Shown here one piece after another: positions 1 through 7,786 of a stretch of 17,660 nucleotides of DNA; position 1 is the first letter of the stretch; every line of letters begins with the position of its first letter. A program made the position numbers and the translations under genes. Source of the stretch: F23-B02 sp963640555 (GTDB lineage Bacteria > Bacillota > Clostridia > Oscillospirales > Oscillospiraceae); NCBI GenBank assembly GCA_963640555.1, contig CAVHZB010000052.1:1-17660 (forward strand), read 5' to 3'. The notes beneath the pieces are model-generated. The model did not search any database and was not told the origin of the DNA. It saw nothing but the letters and a program-made list of their open reading frames with translations.

Positions 1-167
1 TTCTTGACCATCTGACCGCCGACGGAGCCGGCCTGGCGAGCGGTGATGTCGCCGTTATAGCCCTGCTTGAGGTTTACACCAACTTCGTTGGCCGCTTCCA
101 TCTTGAACTTTTCCATTGCCTCGCGTGCCGCGGGCACAACAAGATGATTACTGGAATTGTTAGACAT
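1..167 (-). CDS. Alpha/beta-type small acid-soluble spore protein (5' part; gene runs off the window)
   Basis: The visible 55 codons encode an alpha/beta-type SASP. These proteins coat spore DNA, force it towards an A-like form, protect it from UV and heat damage, and are degraded by the GPR protease at germination. The sequence shows the family pattern of a short variable start, then LVVPAAREAMEKFKMEAA, then the highly conserved EVGVNLKQGYNGDITARQ and AGSVGGQMVK blocks. The MEAANE segment sits where GPR cleaves family members (after the first Glu). The start ATG at 167 follows a good ribosome-binding site (AAGGAG, about 7 bases upstream). Typical members are about 60-70 residues, so only the last few codons are missing. 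The family is expressed in the forespore under sigma-G; I could not place a convincing sigma-G promoter. Family assignment is secure; which paralogue it is cannot be told. Confidence 0.95.
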   Translation of the reverse strand, partial: MSNNSSNHLVVPAAREAMEKFKMEAANEVGVNLKQGYNGDITARQAGSVGGQMVK

Positions 168-316
168 AGTTTACATCTCCTTTTTCGTATTGGGTTCGGT
201 TATCTGACCCGCTACTTATCATTGCCGTTTAACGCCTTTATATTCCCGCCTTTGATATGCAATTACTGCTAAAACTATTATACACACAAGATATAGTGTC
301 TTAATTTTTTTGTGAC

Positions 317-383
317 ACAAGTATTCAAAAATTTTGTAGATTTATGTGCTTATGTCTACTTGACAATTATTTTGAATGCTTGT
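317..383. repeat. Long nested inverted repeat around the Pip-operon promoter
   Basis: ACAAGTATTCAAAA (317-330) and TTTTGAATGCTTGT (370-383) are complementary over 13 of 14 positions. The right arm fills the spacer of the promoter at 360-388. A second pair, GTAGA (336-340) and TCTAC (355-359), is nested inside. The arms are 53 bp apart centre to centre, about five helical turns. All of it lies upstream of the predicted transcription start, so it would act as DNA (a paired operator) rather than as an RNA hairpin. No regulator gene is visible nearby. Confidence 0.6.
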
Positions 384-388
384 ACAAT
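360..388 (+). promoter_or_regulatory. Sigma-A promoter of the Pip/YhgE operon
   Basis: A perfect -35 TTGACA (360-365) and a -10 TACAAT (383-388) are separated by exactly 17 bases, giving an expected transcription start near 395 and a leader of about 137 bases before the ATG at 532. This is the best promoter match in the window. Its spacer is occupied by one arm of a long inverted repeat, which suggests that the promoter is controlled. Confidence 0.8.
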
Positions 389-531
389 ATCATTGTATCT
401 GAATCGTTACCTTTTTGTAATTTTCATTGTTCGGGCGATTTCGATGCACTTTTGTGCTATACTACGCTTGAGCACAAGGCGGAGTTCGGATACTCCCCTT
501 ATGCTTAAGCTGTCAGGAGTATTATTCGGAT

Positions 532-3078
532 ATGCGTAATGTTTTCAAGATCTTCAAACATGATTTGAGGCTGCTGTATAAGAACTTCTTTGCCTTTCTC
601 ATCATACTTGCCATTCTCGTGCTGCCGGCGCTGTATGCATGGTTCAATATCTATGCGTTCTGGGATCCGTACAGCAAGACCGACGGTCTCAAGATAGCCG
701 TTGTCTCAAACGATAAGGACTATATGGATTCCGACGGCAACATCGTGAATATGGGCAAGTCGCTCATATCCGAGCTTGAGAACGAGGAGAATCTCGGCTT
801 TGAATTTCTCGACAACGCCGACGAGGCTATCGAGGGCGTTTACGCCGGTGATTACTACGCCGCCGTAGTTATCGAGCCTGACTTTACATATAATATGTAC
901 AATTTCCTCACCACCGATATGTACAGTCCGACGATAAAGTTCTACCAGAACGAAAAGACCAATGCCGTAGCCGTAAAGGTCGTTGAGGCCGCCGGCGACA
1001 AGGTAAAGCAGGTAGTCAACGAAAAGTACATATCCACCGTGGTCGAAACTCTGTTTGACAAGCTCAATGCCTTCTCGGCCGATGTTCAGGGTGACTCCTC
1101 CGCCGAGATGCTCAAAAACACGCTGACCAAGATAAACAATAACCTGATCAGCTACAACACGACTATTGACTATTTCATTTCCGCCAACAATGCGCTCATT
1201 GATACCTTGCAGCGCACAAACAACACGCTCAACTACTCGATCTATCTCATCGGCAACGAGCGCGTCAACATTTCCGATCAGATAGTTTACATCGAGGACA
1301 CCAAGGAAGATCTCGCGCTCATAAATGAGGAGGTCAATCGCCTGCTGCTCGGTCTTCAGGATTCGGTGAACGAGGCAATATACAAGCTCGACAGGCTCTA
1401 TAACGGCAATACCGATGATGCGGAGGCCGCAAAGGAGGCACTGGCAGAGCTCGAAAAGCAGTATCAGGAGCTTATTGATTACCTCACTCACTCCGGTCTT
1501 TCCAACTCCGAGATAGAGGACGCGATGACCGCACTCAACAAGCTCACGGACAAGATCTCCAGCCTGCGCGATAAGCTGGGTCTGAACAATCCCACCAGCG
1601 CAAAGCAGGTAAATGTGCTTGCATCCCATAACAAGAGCGCCATCGCCGAACTGAAAACCGATTTTGAGACCGTGGCGGTCCCCGCCGTCTACGAGGCCGT
1701 CACCGGCTATGATTACAGCGATCTGTCCGATCCGTCGGCGACACCGCAGTCTATGGAATCCCTCGTGTCGTTTATGGCTGACGATACGAGCGACCGTATA
1801 GCAAGCATTCAGGAAAATCTCAGTGTTGCGCAGACTACAAGCGACCCCGAGGTCCGCAACGAGGCTCTCGAGTCTGCCCGCACCGACACGCGTATAGTCG
1901 AGCAGGAGCTGTCCGCTCTGAGTGCGACTTCGGAGGCGGTGAGCACTGCAAGCAACACGCCCGACACCGTTTCCGGCTCCATCGACAGCGCCACCGGCGA
2001 TGTTAAGAGCGCCGGTGATGTTCTCGACGATATTCTCAACGGAAACCGCGACATTGACCTTATCCGTGACCTCCAGCTTATAAGCGACACCCTGGGCACC
2101 GTCAGGGTCACTCTCACCGAGACCGTGTACCCCATGCTCAACAACATGCTTGACAATCTTCAGGACAGCTTGGGCGAGGTATCCTCCACCCTGCTCGACC
2201 TCAGCGGCATACTCGGGAAAACCACTCCGATAGTCAGTGAGCTCGGCAGCACCTTCGGTGCCGTGAACAACGCCCTGATCCAGGTGAAGGATCTGCTCAC
2301 CTCTTACAGCACCCGCATCACCGAATTTATCGACCTTCTTGACGGCAATCCCGAAAACGGAACGCTTCAGAATGTCTTTGATTTCCTCGATGTTGACCCC
2401 GAGAGCATAGGCACATTCCTCTCAAGTCCCGTTTCCATGCGCAGTGAGTCGATATATCCCGTCGAGTCCTACGGGGCGGCTATGGCTCCGTTCTACACGA
2501 TGCTCGCGATTTGGGTCGGATGCGTTATCATAAACGCCATTGTCAACTGTGATGCTCCCATTGAGGTGGTCGGAGCAACGGAAACACAGCGCTTCTTCGG
2601 CAGATATCTGCTGTTTTTCCTGCTCAGTCAGCTGCAAACACTCGTAACGATGCTCGGCAACCTCGTCATTCTCGGTGTTGACTGTATGCATCCGGGACTT
2701 CTGCTGCTGTCGGGCTTTGTGACCTCGCTTGCATGCTCTATGCTGGCTTACGCCTTTGCAGTCGCATTCGGGAATATCGGCAGAGCGCTGATAGTCGTAA
2801 TCCTCATAATCCAGATAGCCGGCTCCGGCGGCTCCTACCCCATCGAGCTGCTGCCGAACTTCTTCCAGCAGGTGTACCTGTTCTTCCCCTTCCCCTACGC
2901 CATAAACGCCATGCGCGAGGCTATAGCCGGACTGTATCAGAACCAGTACCTCATATATCTGCTTCAGCTTATGCTGTTCTTTGTTGTAGGTCTGCTCATA
3001 GGCATTTTCGCCCGCCGCTCGCTCTCCGGACTTAACAAATACATGAACGAGCAGCTTGAAAAGACCGAAATGATGTAA
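532..3078 (+). CDS. YhgE/Pip-family membrane protein (long paralogue, 848 aa)
   Basis: A member of the YhgE/Pip (phage infection protein) family. The type member, Lactococcus lactis Pip, is a surface protein needed for infection by c2-type phages; the housekeeping role of the family is unknown. One N-terminal transmembrane helix (about residues 18-39) ends in the family signature LYAWFNIYAFWDPY. A long, largely helical, probably extracellular region follows (about 50-640), with Ser/Thr/Asn-rich segments and probable coiled coil. The C-terminal membrane domain (about 647-830) resembles ABC-2-type permeases, with five or six helices and the conserved motif GSGGSYPIELLPNFF (about 764-778), then PFPYAINAMRE. 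No ATPase is encoded beside it. The ATG at 532 has an AGGAG 12 bases upstream, and the family start MRNVFKIF agrees with it. First gene of a three-gene operon whose third gene is a shorter paralogue. Confidence 0.93.
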   Translation: MRNVFKIFKHDLRLLYKNFFAFLIILAILVLPALYAWFNIYAFWDPYSKTDGLKIAVVSNDKDYMDSDGNIVNMGKSLISELENEENLGFEFLDNADEAIEGVYAGDYYAAVVIEPDFTYNMYNFLTTDMYSPTIKFYQNEKTNAVAVKVVEAAGDKVKQVVNEKYISTVVETLFDKLNAFSADVQGDSSAEMLKNTLTKINNNLISYNTTIDYFISANNALIDTLQRTNNTLNYSIYLIGNERVNISDQIVYIEDTKEDLALINEEVNRLLLGLQDSVNEAIYKLDRLYNGNTDDAEAAKEALAELEKQYQELIDYLTHSGLSNSEIEDAMTALNKLTDKISSLRDKLGLNNPTSAKQVNVLASHNKSAIAELKTDFETVAVPAVYEAVTGYDYSDLSDPSATPQSMESLVSFMADDTSDRIASIQENLSVAQTTSDPEVRNEALESARTDTRIVEQELSALSATSEAVSTASNTPDTVSGSIDSATGDVKSAGDVLDDILNGNRDIDLIRDLQLISDTLGTVRVTLTETVYPMLNNMLDNLQDSLGEVSSTLLDLSGILGKTTPIVSELGSTFGAVNNALIQVKDLLTSYSTRITEFIDLLDGNPENGTLQNVFDFLDVDPESIGTFLSSPVSMRSESIYPVESYGAAMAPFYTMLAIWVGCVIINAIVNCDAPIEVVGATETQRFFGRYLLFFLLSQLQTLVTMLGNLVILGVDCMHPGLLLLSGFVTSLACSMLAYAFAVAFGNIGRALIVVILIIQIAGSGGSYPIELLPNFFQQVYLFFPFPYAINAMREAIAGLYQNQYLIYLLQLMLFFVVGLLIGIFARRSLSGLNKYMNEQLEKTEMM

Positions 3079-3097
3079 GGAGCACAGGAGTATCATT

Positions 3098-3460
3098 ATG
3101 GGTAATCAATACGAAAAGAAGTATAATGACCTCATGGACTGCCTAAACCAGATGCACGAGCGGAACACCAAGCGCATGCGCACGGCTTTGAGGAGTCTGC
3201 TGATAATTCCGACGATCTTCCTCGTGATGCTGTTTTTCACAAACAGCTCAAAGACGATCTTCCTCGTGCTGTGGATAGTTTCGATGTTCATAATCGCATC
3301 GGTGCTGATCGTCATTGAGTATCAGGATTTCACACTTCGGAAAATGATAGCCGGTATTGATGACGGCGAGACCGCAGAAGGCGATGACTCTCCCGAGCCG
3401 GAGCAGAAATTCGAGTACGATAACTACGATGAGGCTCCCGCCGAGACCGAAGACACATGA
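3098..3460 (+). CDS. Small two-helix membrane protein between two Pip paralogues (120 aa)
   Basis: I do not recognise a named family. The protein has a charged N-terminus (residues 1-31, net basic near RNTKRMRTALR), two adjacent hydrophobic helices (about 32-48 and 53-75), and a cytoplasm-type acidic tail (about 85-120, rich in Glu/Asp, with EYDNYDEAP). A short hairpin with both ends in the cytoplasm is the likely topology. It starts 19 bases after the first Pip gene with a good ribosome-binding site (CAGGAG, 7 bases upstream of ATG 3098) and ends 32 bases before the second Pip gene, so co-transcription is very likely. Its position suggests an accessory or assembly subunit for the Pip pair; that function is inferred from context only. 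Confidence 0.82.
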   Translation: MGNQYEKKYNDLMDCLNQMHERNTKRMRTALRSLLIIPTIFLVMLFFTNSSKTIFLVLWIVSMFIIASVLIVIEYQDFTLRKMIAGIDDGETAEGDDSPEPEQKFEYDNYDEAPAETEDT

Positions 3461-3492
3461 TGCCAAACTCTCACGAAAGATGATGTAATGCA

Positions 3493-5520
3493 ATGAATAA
3501 ACTTAAAAACACAACTTCAAACATCTTCTCCGTAATCCGTTCTGATGTCAAGCGTCTGAGCAGGAGCGTTGTGGCGGTCGTCTGCGTTTTTGGTCTGGCT
3601 CTCATCCCCTGCCTGTATGCATGGTTCAACATCATGTCCAACTGGGATCCATACACCCCCAGCTCAACGCAGAATCTCAAGATCGCGGTCGCCAGCGAGG
3701 ATACCGGCACCACCTTCATGGGAATGGATCTGAATGTCGGCAATATTATCATTGAAAAGCTAAAGAGCAATGACCAAATCGACTGGCAGTTCCCCGATTC
3801 CGCTCAGGCAGTGGTAGACGGGCTCTACAGCGGCGATTACTACGCCGGTCTCGTTATCCCCGCCGACTTCAGCTCGGCGATGCTCGGCTTCACGGACGGT
3901 GAATTTGAAAGCCCCGAGATCATATACTATGACAATCAGAAGCTCAACGCCGTTGCCTCGCGTGTTACCGACCGCGCACAGAGCATAGTCAAGGATCAGG
4001 TCAACAGCATATTCGTTGCAACTCTCGTAGAGGAGATATCCAATTTCACCTCCGTATTCTCCGGCATGGGTGTTGATGCAAAGAGCACTCTTGACGGTCT
4101 CGACGAAAATCTTGAGAATATAAAATCCGACCTGCGCACCTATATTTCCATCATGGATTCCATGGCTGCCGTTACGCAGTCGGCTGCGAATGTGGCCAAC
4201 ATGACAAACAATCTGCTGCCCGACATTGTAAACATGCTCAACAACAGCCGCAGCAGCATCGCCAACATGCAGGATCGCCTTGCAACGAGCAAGGAGGATG
4301 TCATCTATGCCGCCGATGCGATAAGAAACAGCTCGGAGCAGCTCCGCAACACCGTTGAGCGCCTCGATAACGCTACCGGCGGCGACCCTGCCGGTGCAGG
4401 CGGCTCCTATATTGACTGGGACGCCATATACGGTGAGGGCGGCATAAACGAGTACGAGGGTGAGATACTCGACGATCTGTACTACGATGTCAACAAGCAG
4501 CTCCACGAGAGCATCATCCGCTTTGACGACATTCTCCAGCAGACGAATATCGACAGCAACCTCGTAAACTCCATGTCAACGCTCCAGTCGTCTCTGGAAA
4601 ACCTCGATTCCCTGCTCGCGCAGATCGAGTCCGATGTTGACAGTCAATCCTATGCTCTCCAGCAGCTCACGGCGGCATTGAACTCCTGCACGCAGAGCAT
4701 AAACGGCACCCGCGAGGTAATGAGCAACATGCTCCAGCTCGTCACAACGGTTCAGGAAAATGTCAACGACCTGCGGTCAAGTGAGAGCATTTCCAACATC
4801 CTCGACCTTATGCAGAACGATGTTGCAAGCCTTGTCGAATACCTCTCCTCCCCCGCGAACCTTGAGATCGTCAGGGTATACGCCCTTGACCACTTCGGCT
4901 CCGGCATGGCTCCGTTCTACACGGTGCTCGCCATCTGGGCAAGTGCGCTGCTCAGCGTCAGCCTGATGCACCCGCACATAAAGCGCAGAGACGAGTTCCC
5001 GAACCTCACCACAAGGCAGGAGTACTTCGGGCGCTACTTTGTCTTCTTTGCGATAGGTCAGCTCACCGCACTTATGACGGTGCTCGGAAACCTCTATTAC
5101 ATAGGTATCCAGTGCTACAATCCGTTCCTGTTCTGGCTGGCTGCTGCAATGACGAGCCTTGTAGCAACGCTTATAAACTACAGCTTCGTGTTCGCTCTCG
5201 GCAGCACGGGCGAGGCGCTTTCGATCATCACTCTGGTGATTCAGGTCGCGGGCTCGGGCGGCACTTACCCCATAGAGATGCTGCCGCGGTTCTTCCAGGT
5301 GCTCTACGGCGTCATGCCGTTTAAGTACTCGATGAACGCGATGCGCGAAACGATAGCGGGCAGCTATGAAGGCACATATATCAAGTGCATCCTCGTTCTG
5401 CTGCTGATAGCGGTCGTTGCCGTTCCTCTCGGACTGCTTCTGCACACCGTCTGTAAGCCCTACCTCAAGCGCTCCAACGCGAGCAAGGCAAAGACCGGCG
5501 GTCTCATGCACGAAAGCTGA
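3493..5520 (+). CDS. YhgE/Pip-family membrane protein (short paralogue, 675 aa)
   Basis: The second YhgE/Pip-family protein of the operon, with the same architecture as the first. It has an N-terminal helix (about 23-46) ending in CLYAWFNIMSNWDPY, then a conserved alpha/beta segment (LKIAVASEDTG, later SGDYYAGLVIPADF). A helical extracellular-type region of roughly 300 residues follows (about 150-460), interrupted by a Gly-rich insert (about residues 297-310). The C-terminal ABC-2-like membrane domain (about 468-660) carries GSGGTYPIEMLPRFF followed by PFKYSMNAMRE. The extracellular part is about 170 residues shorter than in the first paralogue. The upstream ribosome-binding site is weak (AAAGATG region), so translation may depend on the preceding genes. 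The pair looks like an old duplication: the ends are conserved and the middles have diverged. A heteromeric complex is plausible but unproven. Confidence 0.92.
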   Translation: MNKLKNTTSNIFSVIRSDVKRLSRSVVAVVCVFGLALIPCLYAWFNIMSNWDPYTPSSTQNLKIAVASEDTGTTFMGMDLNVGNIIIEKLKSNDQIDWQFPDSAQAVVDGLYSGDYYAGLVIPADFSSAMLGFTDGEFESPEIIYYDNQKLNAVASRVTDRAQSIVKDQVNSIFVATLVEEISNFTSVFSGMGVDAKSTLDGLDENLENIKSDLRTYISIMDSMAAVTQSAANVANMTNNLLPDIVNMLNNSRSSIANMQDRLATSKEDVIYAADAIRNSSEQLRNTVERLDNATGGDPAGAGGSYIDWDAIYGEGGINEYEGEILDDLYYDVNKQLHESIIRFDDILQQTNIDSNLVNSMSTLQSSLENLDSLLAQIESDVDSQSYALQQLTAALNSCTQSINGTREVMSNMLQLVTTVQENVNDLRSSESISNILDLMQNDVASLVEYLSSPANLEIVRVYALDHFGSGMAPFYTVLAIWASALLSVSLMHPHIKRRDEFPNLTTRQEYFGRYFVFFAIGQLTALMTVLGNLYYIGIQCYNPFLFWLAAAMTSLVATLINYSFVFALGSTGEALSIITLVIQVAGSGGTYPIEMLPRFFQVLYGVMPFKYSMNAMRETIAGSYEGTYIKCILVLLLIAVVAVPLGLLLHTVCKPYLKRSNASKAKTGGLMHES

Positions 5521-5540
5521 TACAAATTTGATATGAAAAC

Positions 5541-5580
5541 GCACCGCAGGGATCACCTGCGGTGCTGTTGTTTTTGTTGT
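5541..5580 (+). terminator. Intrinsic terminator of the Pip operon (probably bidirectional)
   Basis: A perfect 10-bp stem, GCACCGCAGG (5541-5550) with CCTGCGGTGC (5556-5565), and a 5-base loop are followed by a T-rich run (TGTTGTTTTTGTTGTTG). It starts 20 bases after the stop of the second Pip gene. Read from the other strand the stem is followed by GTTTTC, so it may also stop transcripts of the convergent operon ending at 5596. Confidence 0.85.
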
Positions 5581-5595
5581 TGTAGGATTATGCGT

Positions 5596-5793
5596 CTACT
5601 TTAAAACTTTAGTCGTTAAGAACAGATCAATGTCTTCCGCTCGGAAAAAAGTGTTCTTGGTTATTTTTCCTGTACTTATTCTTAAATAGTACCGATTCCC
5701 CTTCGTGGGATTACAACCTCTGCCCAATATAAGTGTTTCTTTTGTGTCTATACCTTTTTCCTCGCAAGCCTTGCGGAACACTTCCATTCCCAT
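5596..5793 (-). CDS. Hypothetical 65-aa protein, last gene of the propeller operon
   Basis: No family is recognised. The product is a small soluble, basic protein (roughly residues 1-65, with FRKACEEKGIDTKETLILGRG, then a short RYYLRIS-type beta segment and a predicted amphipathic end). It has no signal peptide, no membrane helix and a single CNP cysteine at residue 28. The ATG at 5793 has AAGGA about 10 bases upstream and lies only 21 bases after the stop of the RCC1-like gene, supporting real translation in the same transcript. Base composition is AT-rich like the neighbouring repeat region and unlike the GC-richer flanking genes. The role is unknown. Confidence 0.6.
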   Translation of the reverse strand: MGMEVFRKACEEKGIDTKETLILGRGCNPTKGNRYYLRISTGKITKNTFFRAEDIDLFLTTKVLK

Positions 5794-5814
5794 ATCGTTT
5801 TCATCCTTTTTATA

Positions 5815-7776
5815 TCAATTTTTCGCGTTGTTCGGCAGCTTTATGTTCGTCCAGCCCGAAACATCACATTCTTCGGAAGAAAAATCACTGCCATCCGCAA
5901 CCAAAGTGCCATCTGCCTTCAGACCAATCGTATTGCCGTTATAGCAAATAATCGCCACGATGTCAGTCCAGTTCGGCACATTACTCTGCACATTATCGTC
6001 ATCTCCTGTAGCAACCACGGTACCGTCAGACTTCAGTCCTACTGTATGCCAGCTATCGCAGGCAATCGCAACAATGTCAGTCCAACCCGACACATCACAT
6101 TGCCCGTCATCGTTATCTCCTACAGCAACTACAGTGCCGTCAGATTTAAGTCCTACTGTATGTAAACCGCCACTGGCAATCGCTACAATATCAGTCCAAT
6201 TAGACACATAACATTGACCTTTGTTGTTATTCCCTGTGGCAACTACAGTTCCGTCAGATTTAAGCCCTACGAGGCACGGAGAATTAAGGGCGATCGCAAC
6301 AATGTCAGTCCAGTCAGACACATCAACCTTGACGAATTTACCNNNNNNNNNNGTGGCAACTACTGTGCCGTCAGATTTCAGGCCTACTGTTCGGTCATAC
6401 TCACAGGCAATCGCAACAATGTCAGTCCATCTCGACACAATATCACATTGACCGTCATCGTTATCTCCTACGGCAACTACGCGACCGTCAGATTTCAGGC
6501 CTACTGTTCGGTCATACTCACAGGCAATTGCGACTATATCAGTCCAATCTGACACATCACATTGACCATCACTGTTACTTCCTGTGGCAACTACAGTGCC
6601 ATCAGATTTCAGACCGACTGTATGCCAGTCGTCACAGGCAATTGCAACTATATCAGTCCAACCTGACACCTCAGATTTGCCAGTTTTACTATAGCCCACA
6701 GCAACTACAGTACCGTCATTTTTAACAGCAGCCGCAAAGTTATGGTCAACAACAACCGTCTGTCTTTCAGTAATTTCTCCCCATGCAGAAAAAGAAAGTT
6801 CGCGCGAATCTTTATAATCTTTAAGCGCTGAAAACTCCGTTGCCGCTTTATGATACTTGCCTTCATTCAGCAGCAAGACGGCATTTTGATATTTACTCTC
6901 TTTGATTCGGTCTTGACTGTCCTTGTACCCATCCATCTCCTCAAACGCCGCGATTGCTTCTTCATATTTGCCGCTGTTCATGAGGTCAACAGCAGCGTTG
7001 TAATTGCTGTTTGGTATAACGATTTTGGTCACAACGAGGAAAATTGCAATGGCTGCAACAACTGCCGGAATTGCTATCGACAACAGCTTTTTAGTCTTTT
7101 TCGCGGCCTTTTCGGCAGCTATGCGCTTTGCTTCGGCAGCCCTTCTTTCCTCCTCAAGGCGGGCAGCGCATCTTTCCCTGAGCTTTGAAAGATCAGCATT
7201 TTCCATTGCGGACAGAGCTTTCCCGCAGCAATGGCAGGTGCTCTCCCCTGCTCTGTTGGCGGCGCCGCAGGTGCAGAACCACAGATCCTTTTCGCGGCGC
7301 AGCTCGACCGCTGCCGCTTGGTTTATATCCATTCTGTACTGCTTGAGCAGCTCAGCATCGTCGGGAAGCAGAGGTACCTGCACGGGCAGAGGCTCCCAGC
7401 TCAGGCCGTCGGGAGCCGTCCACACGGAATTATCGGCGAAGGCGGCCTCGAGCACCCTGACCTCAAATGCGCGCGTGTTTGCACTCGGCAACGCTATCGC
7501 GGCTTTCTGCCCGAACTCAGCGTCGCGCCCGATGTTCATATCAAGATACTGATGCACGGTCGGAGCTCCGATAGCCCTGCCCACCGTATCCTTTGCCGTA
7601 ACGCTGACTGTCAGCGCCTTTATGATTTTGGGCGATATGCTTTTGAATTTGAGCTGTGCAAGCACATTGCCGCCCACGCTGTCCATCAGCAGCGCACCGG
7701 CTTCTATTATAACCGGACTGCCCTCGGCATACAGCGGTTTTTCCAGTGAAAACAGCCTTGTATATCTTTCTGCCAT
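5815..7776 (-). CDS. Membrane-anchored zinc-ribbon / TPR / RCC1-like repeat protein (653 aa, contains assembly gap)
   Basis: Domain order: a beta-rich N-terminal region (residues 1-160); a zinc-ribbon-like motif (Cys168, Cys170, Cys181, Cys183, Cys184 in WFCTCG...CHCCG); a charged Ala/Glu/Arg/Lys helix (193-230); one transmembrane helix (about 231-254); two TPR-like repeats ending in YKDS (about 258-325); then RCC1-like repeats to the end. The basic residues before the helix predict the zinc ribbon inside and the repeats outside the cell. The repeats are seven anchors of WTDIVAIA...HTVGLKSDGTVVA, each 38-39 residues, plus a degenerate first unit (about 338-372), enough for a seven-bladed propeller. 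Ten N bases at 6343-6352 fall inside one unit, but the frame is preserved. RCC1-like propellers usually bind proteins; the target here is unknown. The gene starts 10 bases after the 91-aa gene with AAGGAG before ATG 7776. Base composition is GC-rich in the N-terminal half and AT-richer in the repeats. Confidence 0.85.
   Translation of the reverse strand: MAERYTRLFSLEKPLYAEGSPVIIEAGALLMDSVGGNVLAQLKFKSISPKIIKALTVSVTAKDTVGRAIGAPTVHQYLDMNIGRDAEFGQKAAIALPSANTRAFEVRVLEAAFADNSVWTAPDGLSWEPLPVQVPLLPDDAELLKQYRMDINQAAAVELRREKDLWFCTCGAANRAGESTCHCCGKALSAMENADLSKLRERCAARLEEERRAAEAKRIAAEKAAKKTKKLLSIAIPAVVAAIAIFLVVTKIVIPNSNYNAAVDLMNSGKYEEAIAAFEEMDGYKDSQDRIKESKYQNAVLLLNEGKYHKAATEFSALKDYKDSRELSFSAWGEITERQTVVVDHNFAAAVKNDGTVVAVGYSKTGKSEVSGWTDIVAIACDDWHTVGLKSDGTVVATGSNSDGQCDVSDWTDIVAIACEYDRTVGLKSDGRVVAVGDNDDGQCDIVSRWTDIVAIACEYDRTVGLKSDGTVVAXXXXGKFVKVDVSDWTDIVAIALNSPCLVGLKSDGTVVATGNNNKGQCYVSNWTDIVAIASGGLHTVGLKSDGTVVAVGDNDDGQCDVSGWTDIVAIACDSWHTVGLKSDGTVVATGDDDNVQSNVPNWTDIVAIICYNGNTIGLKADGTLVADGSDFSSEECDVSGWTNIKLPNNAKN
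5827..6765 (-). repeat. Tandem 114/117-bp coding repeats (RCC1-like blades)
   Basis: The ten-base anchor TGTCAGTCCA or TATCAGTCCA (plus strand) recurs at 5961, 6075, 6189, 6303, 6420, 6537 and 6651. Spacings are 114, 114, 114, 117, 117 and 114 bases, and a degenerate eighth unit extends to about 6765. The units beginning near 6374 and 6491 share a run of about 40 nearly identical bases, indicating recent duplication. Some sites vary strongly between units (the CEYDRT, CDDWHT, LNSPCL and SGGLHT loops), as expected of a binding surface on a propeller. Confidence 0.9.
6343..6352. other. Assembly gap (10 N)
   Basis: Ten undetermined bases sit inside a repeat unit of the RCC1-like gene. The spacing across the gap (117 bases) is within the range of the other units and the frame stays open. 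The size may nevertheless be a placeholder, and whole repeat units could be missing or collapsed here. Confidence 0.97.
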
Positions 7777-7786
7777 TGCCGTCTCC

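Larger units (their letters stand above)
168..531. other. Intergenic region between the divergent SASP gene and the Pip operon
   Basis: This AT-rich 364-base stretch holds no convincing gene. It contains the forward promoter at 360-388 and a 14-bp inverted repeat (317-330 and 370-383). The 5' leader of the forward operon contains a possible hairpin (TTGTGCT at 452-458 with AGCACAA at 471-477). A possible second, extended -10 promoter (TGcTATACT, 455-463) overlaps that hairpin. On the minus strand a TATAAT-like box lies at 277-282, but with no recognisable -35, so the SASP promoter is unresolved. Confidence 0.6.

Noticed and set aside
241..300. Sigma-G promoter for the SASP gene
   Set aside because: GCATA and CGGGAATA elements exist, but the spacing is wrong for a sigma-G promoter.
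296..318. GTGTC/GACAC inverted repeat
   Set aside because: A stem of only 5 bp with a 12- to 13-base A/T loop is expected by chance in such sequence.
312..539. 75-codon open frame before the first Pip gene
   Set aside because: It spans the promoter, has no ribosome-binding site and no recognisable protein features, and overlaps the start at 532.
706..1629. 307-codon antisense open frame within the first Pip gene
   Set aside because: It is a codon-bias shadow of the sense gene; no homology or translation signal is visible.
6343..6352. Frameshift or pseudogene in the RCC1-like gene
   Set aside because: The frame is the same on both sides of the N-run, so a broken gene is not indicated.
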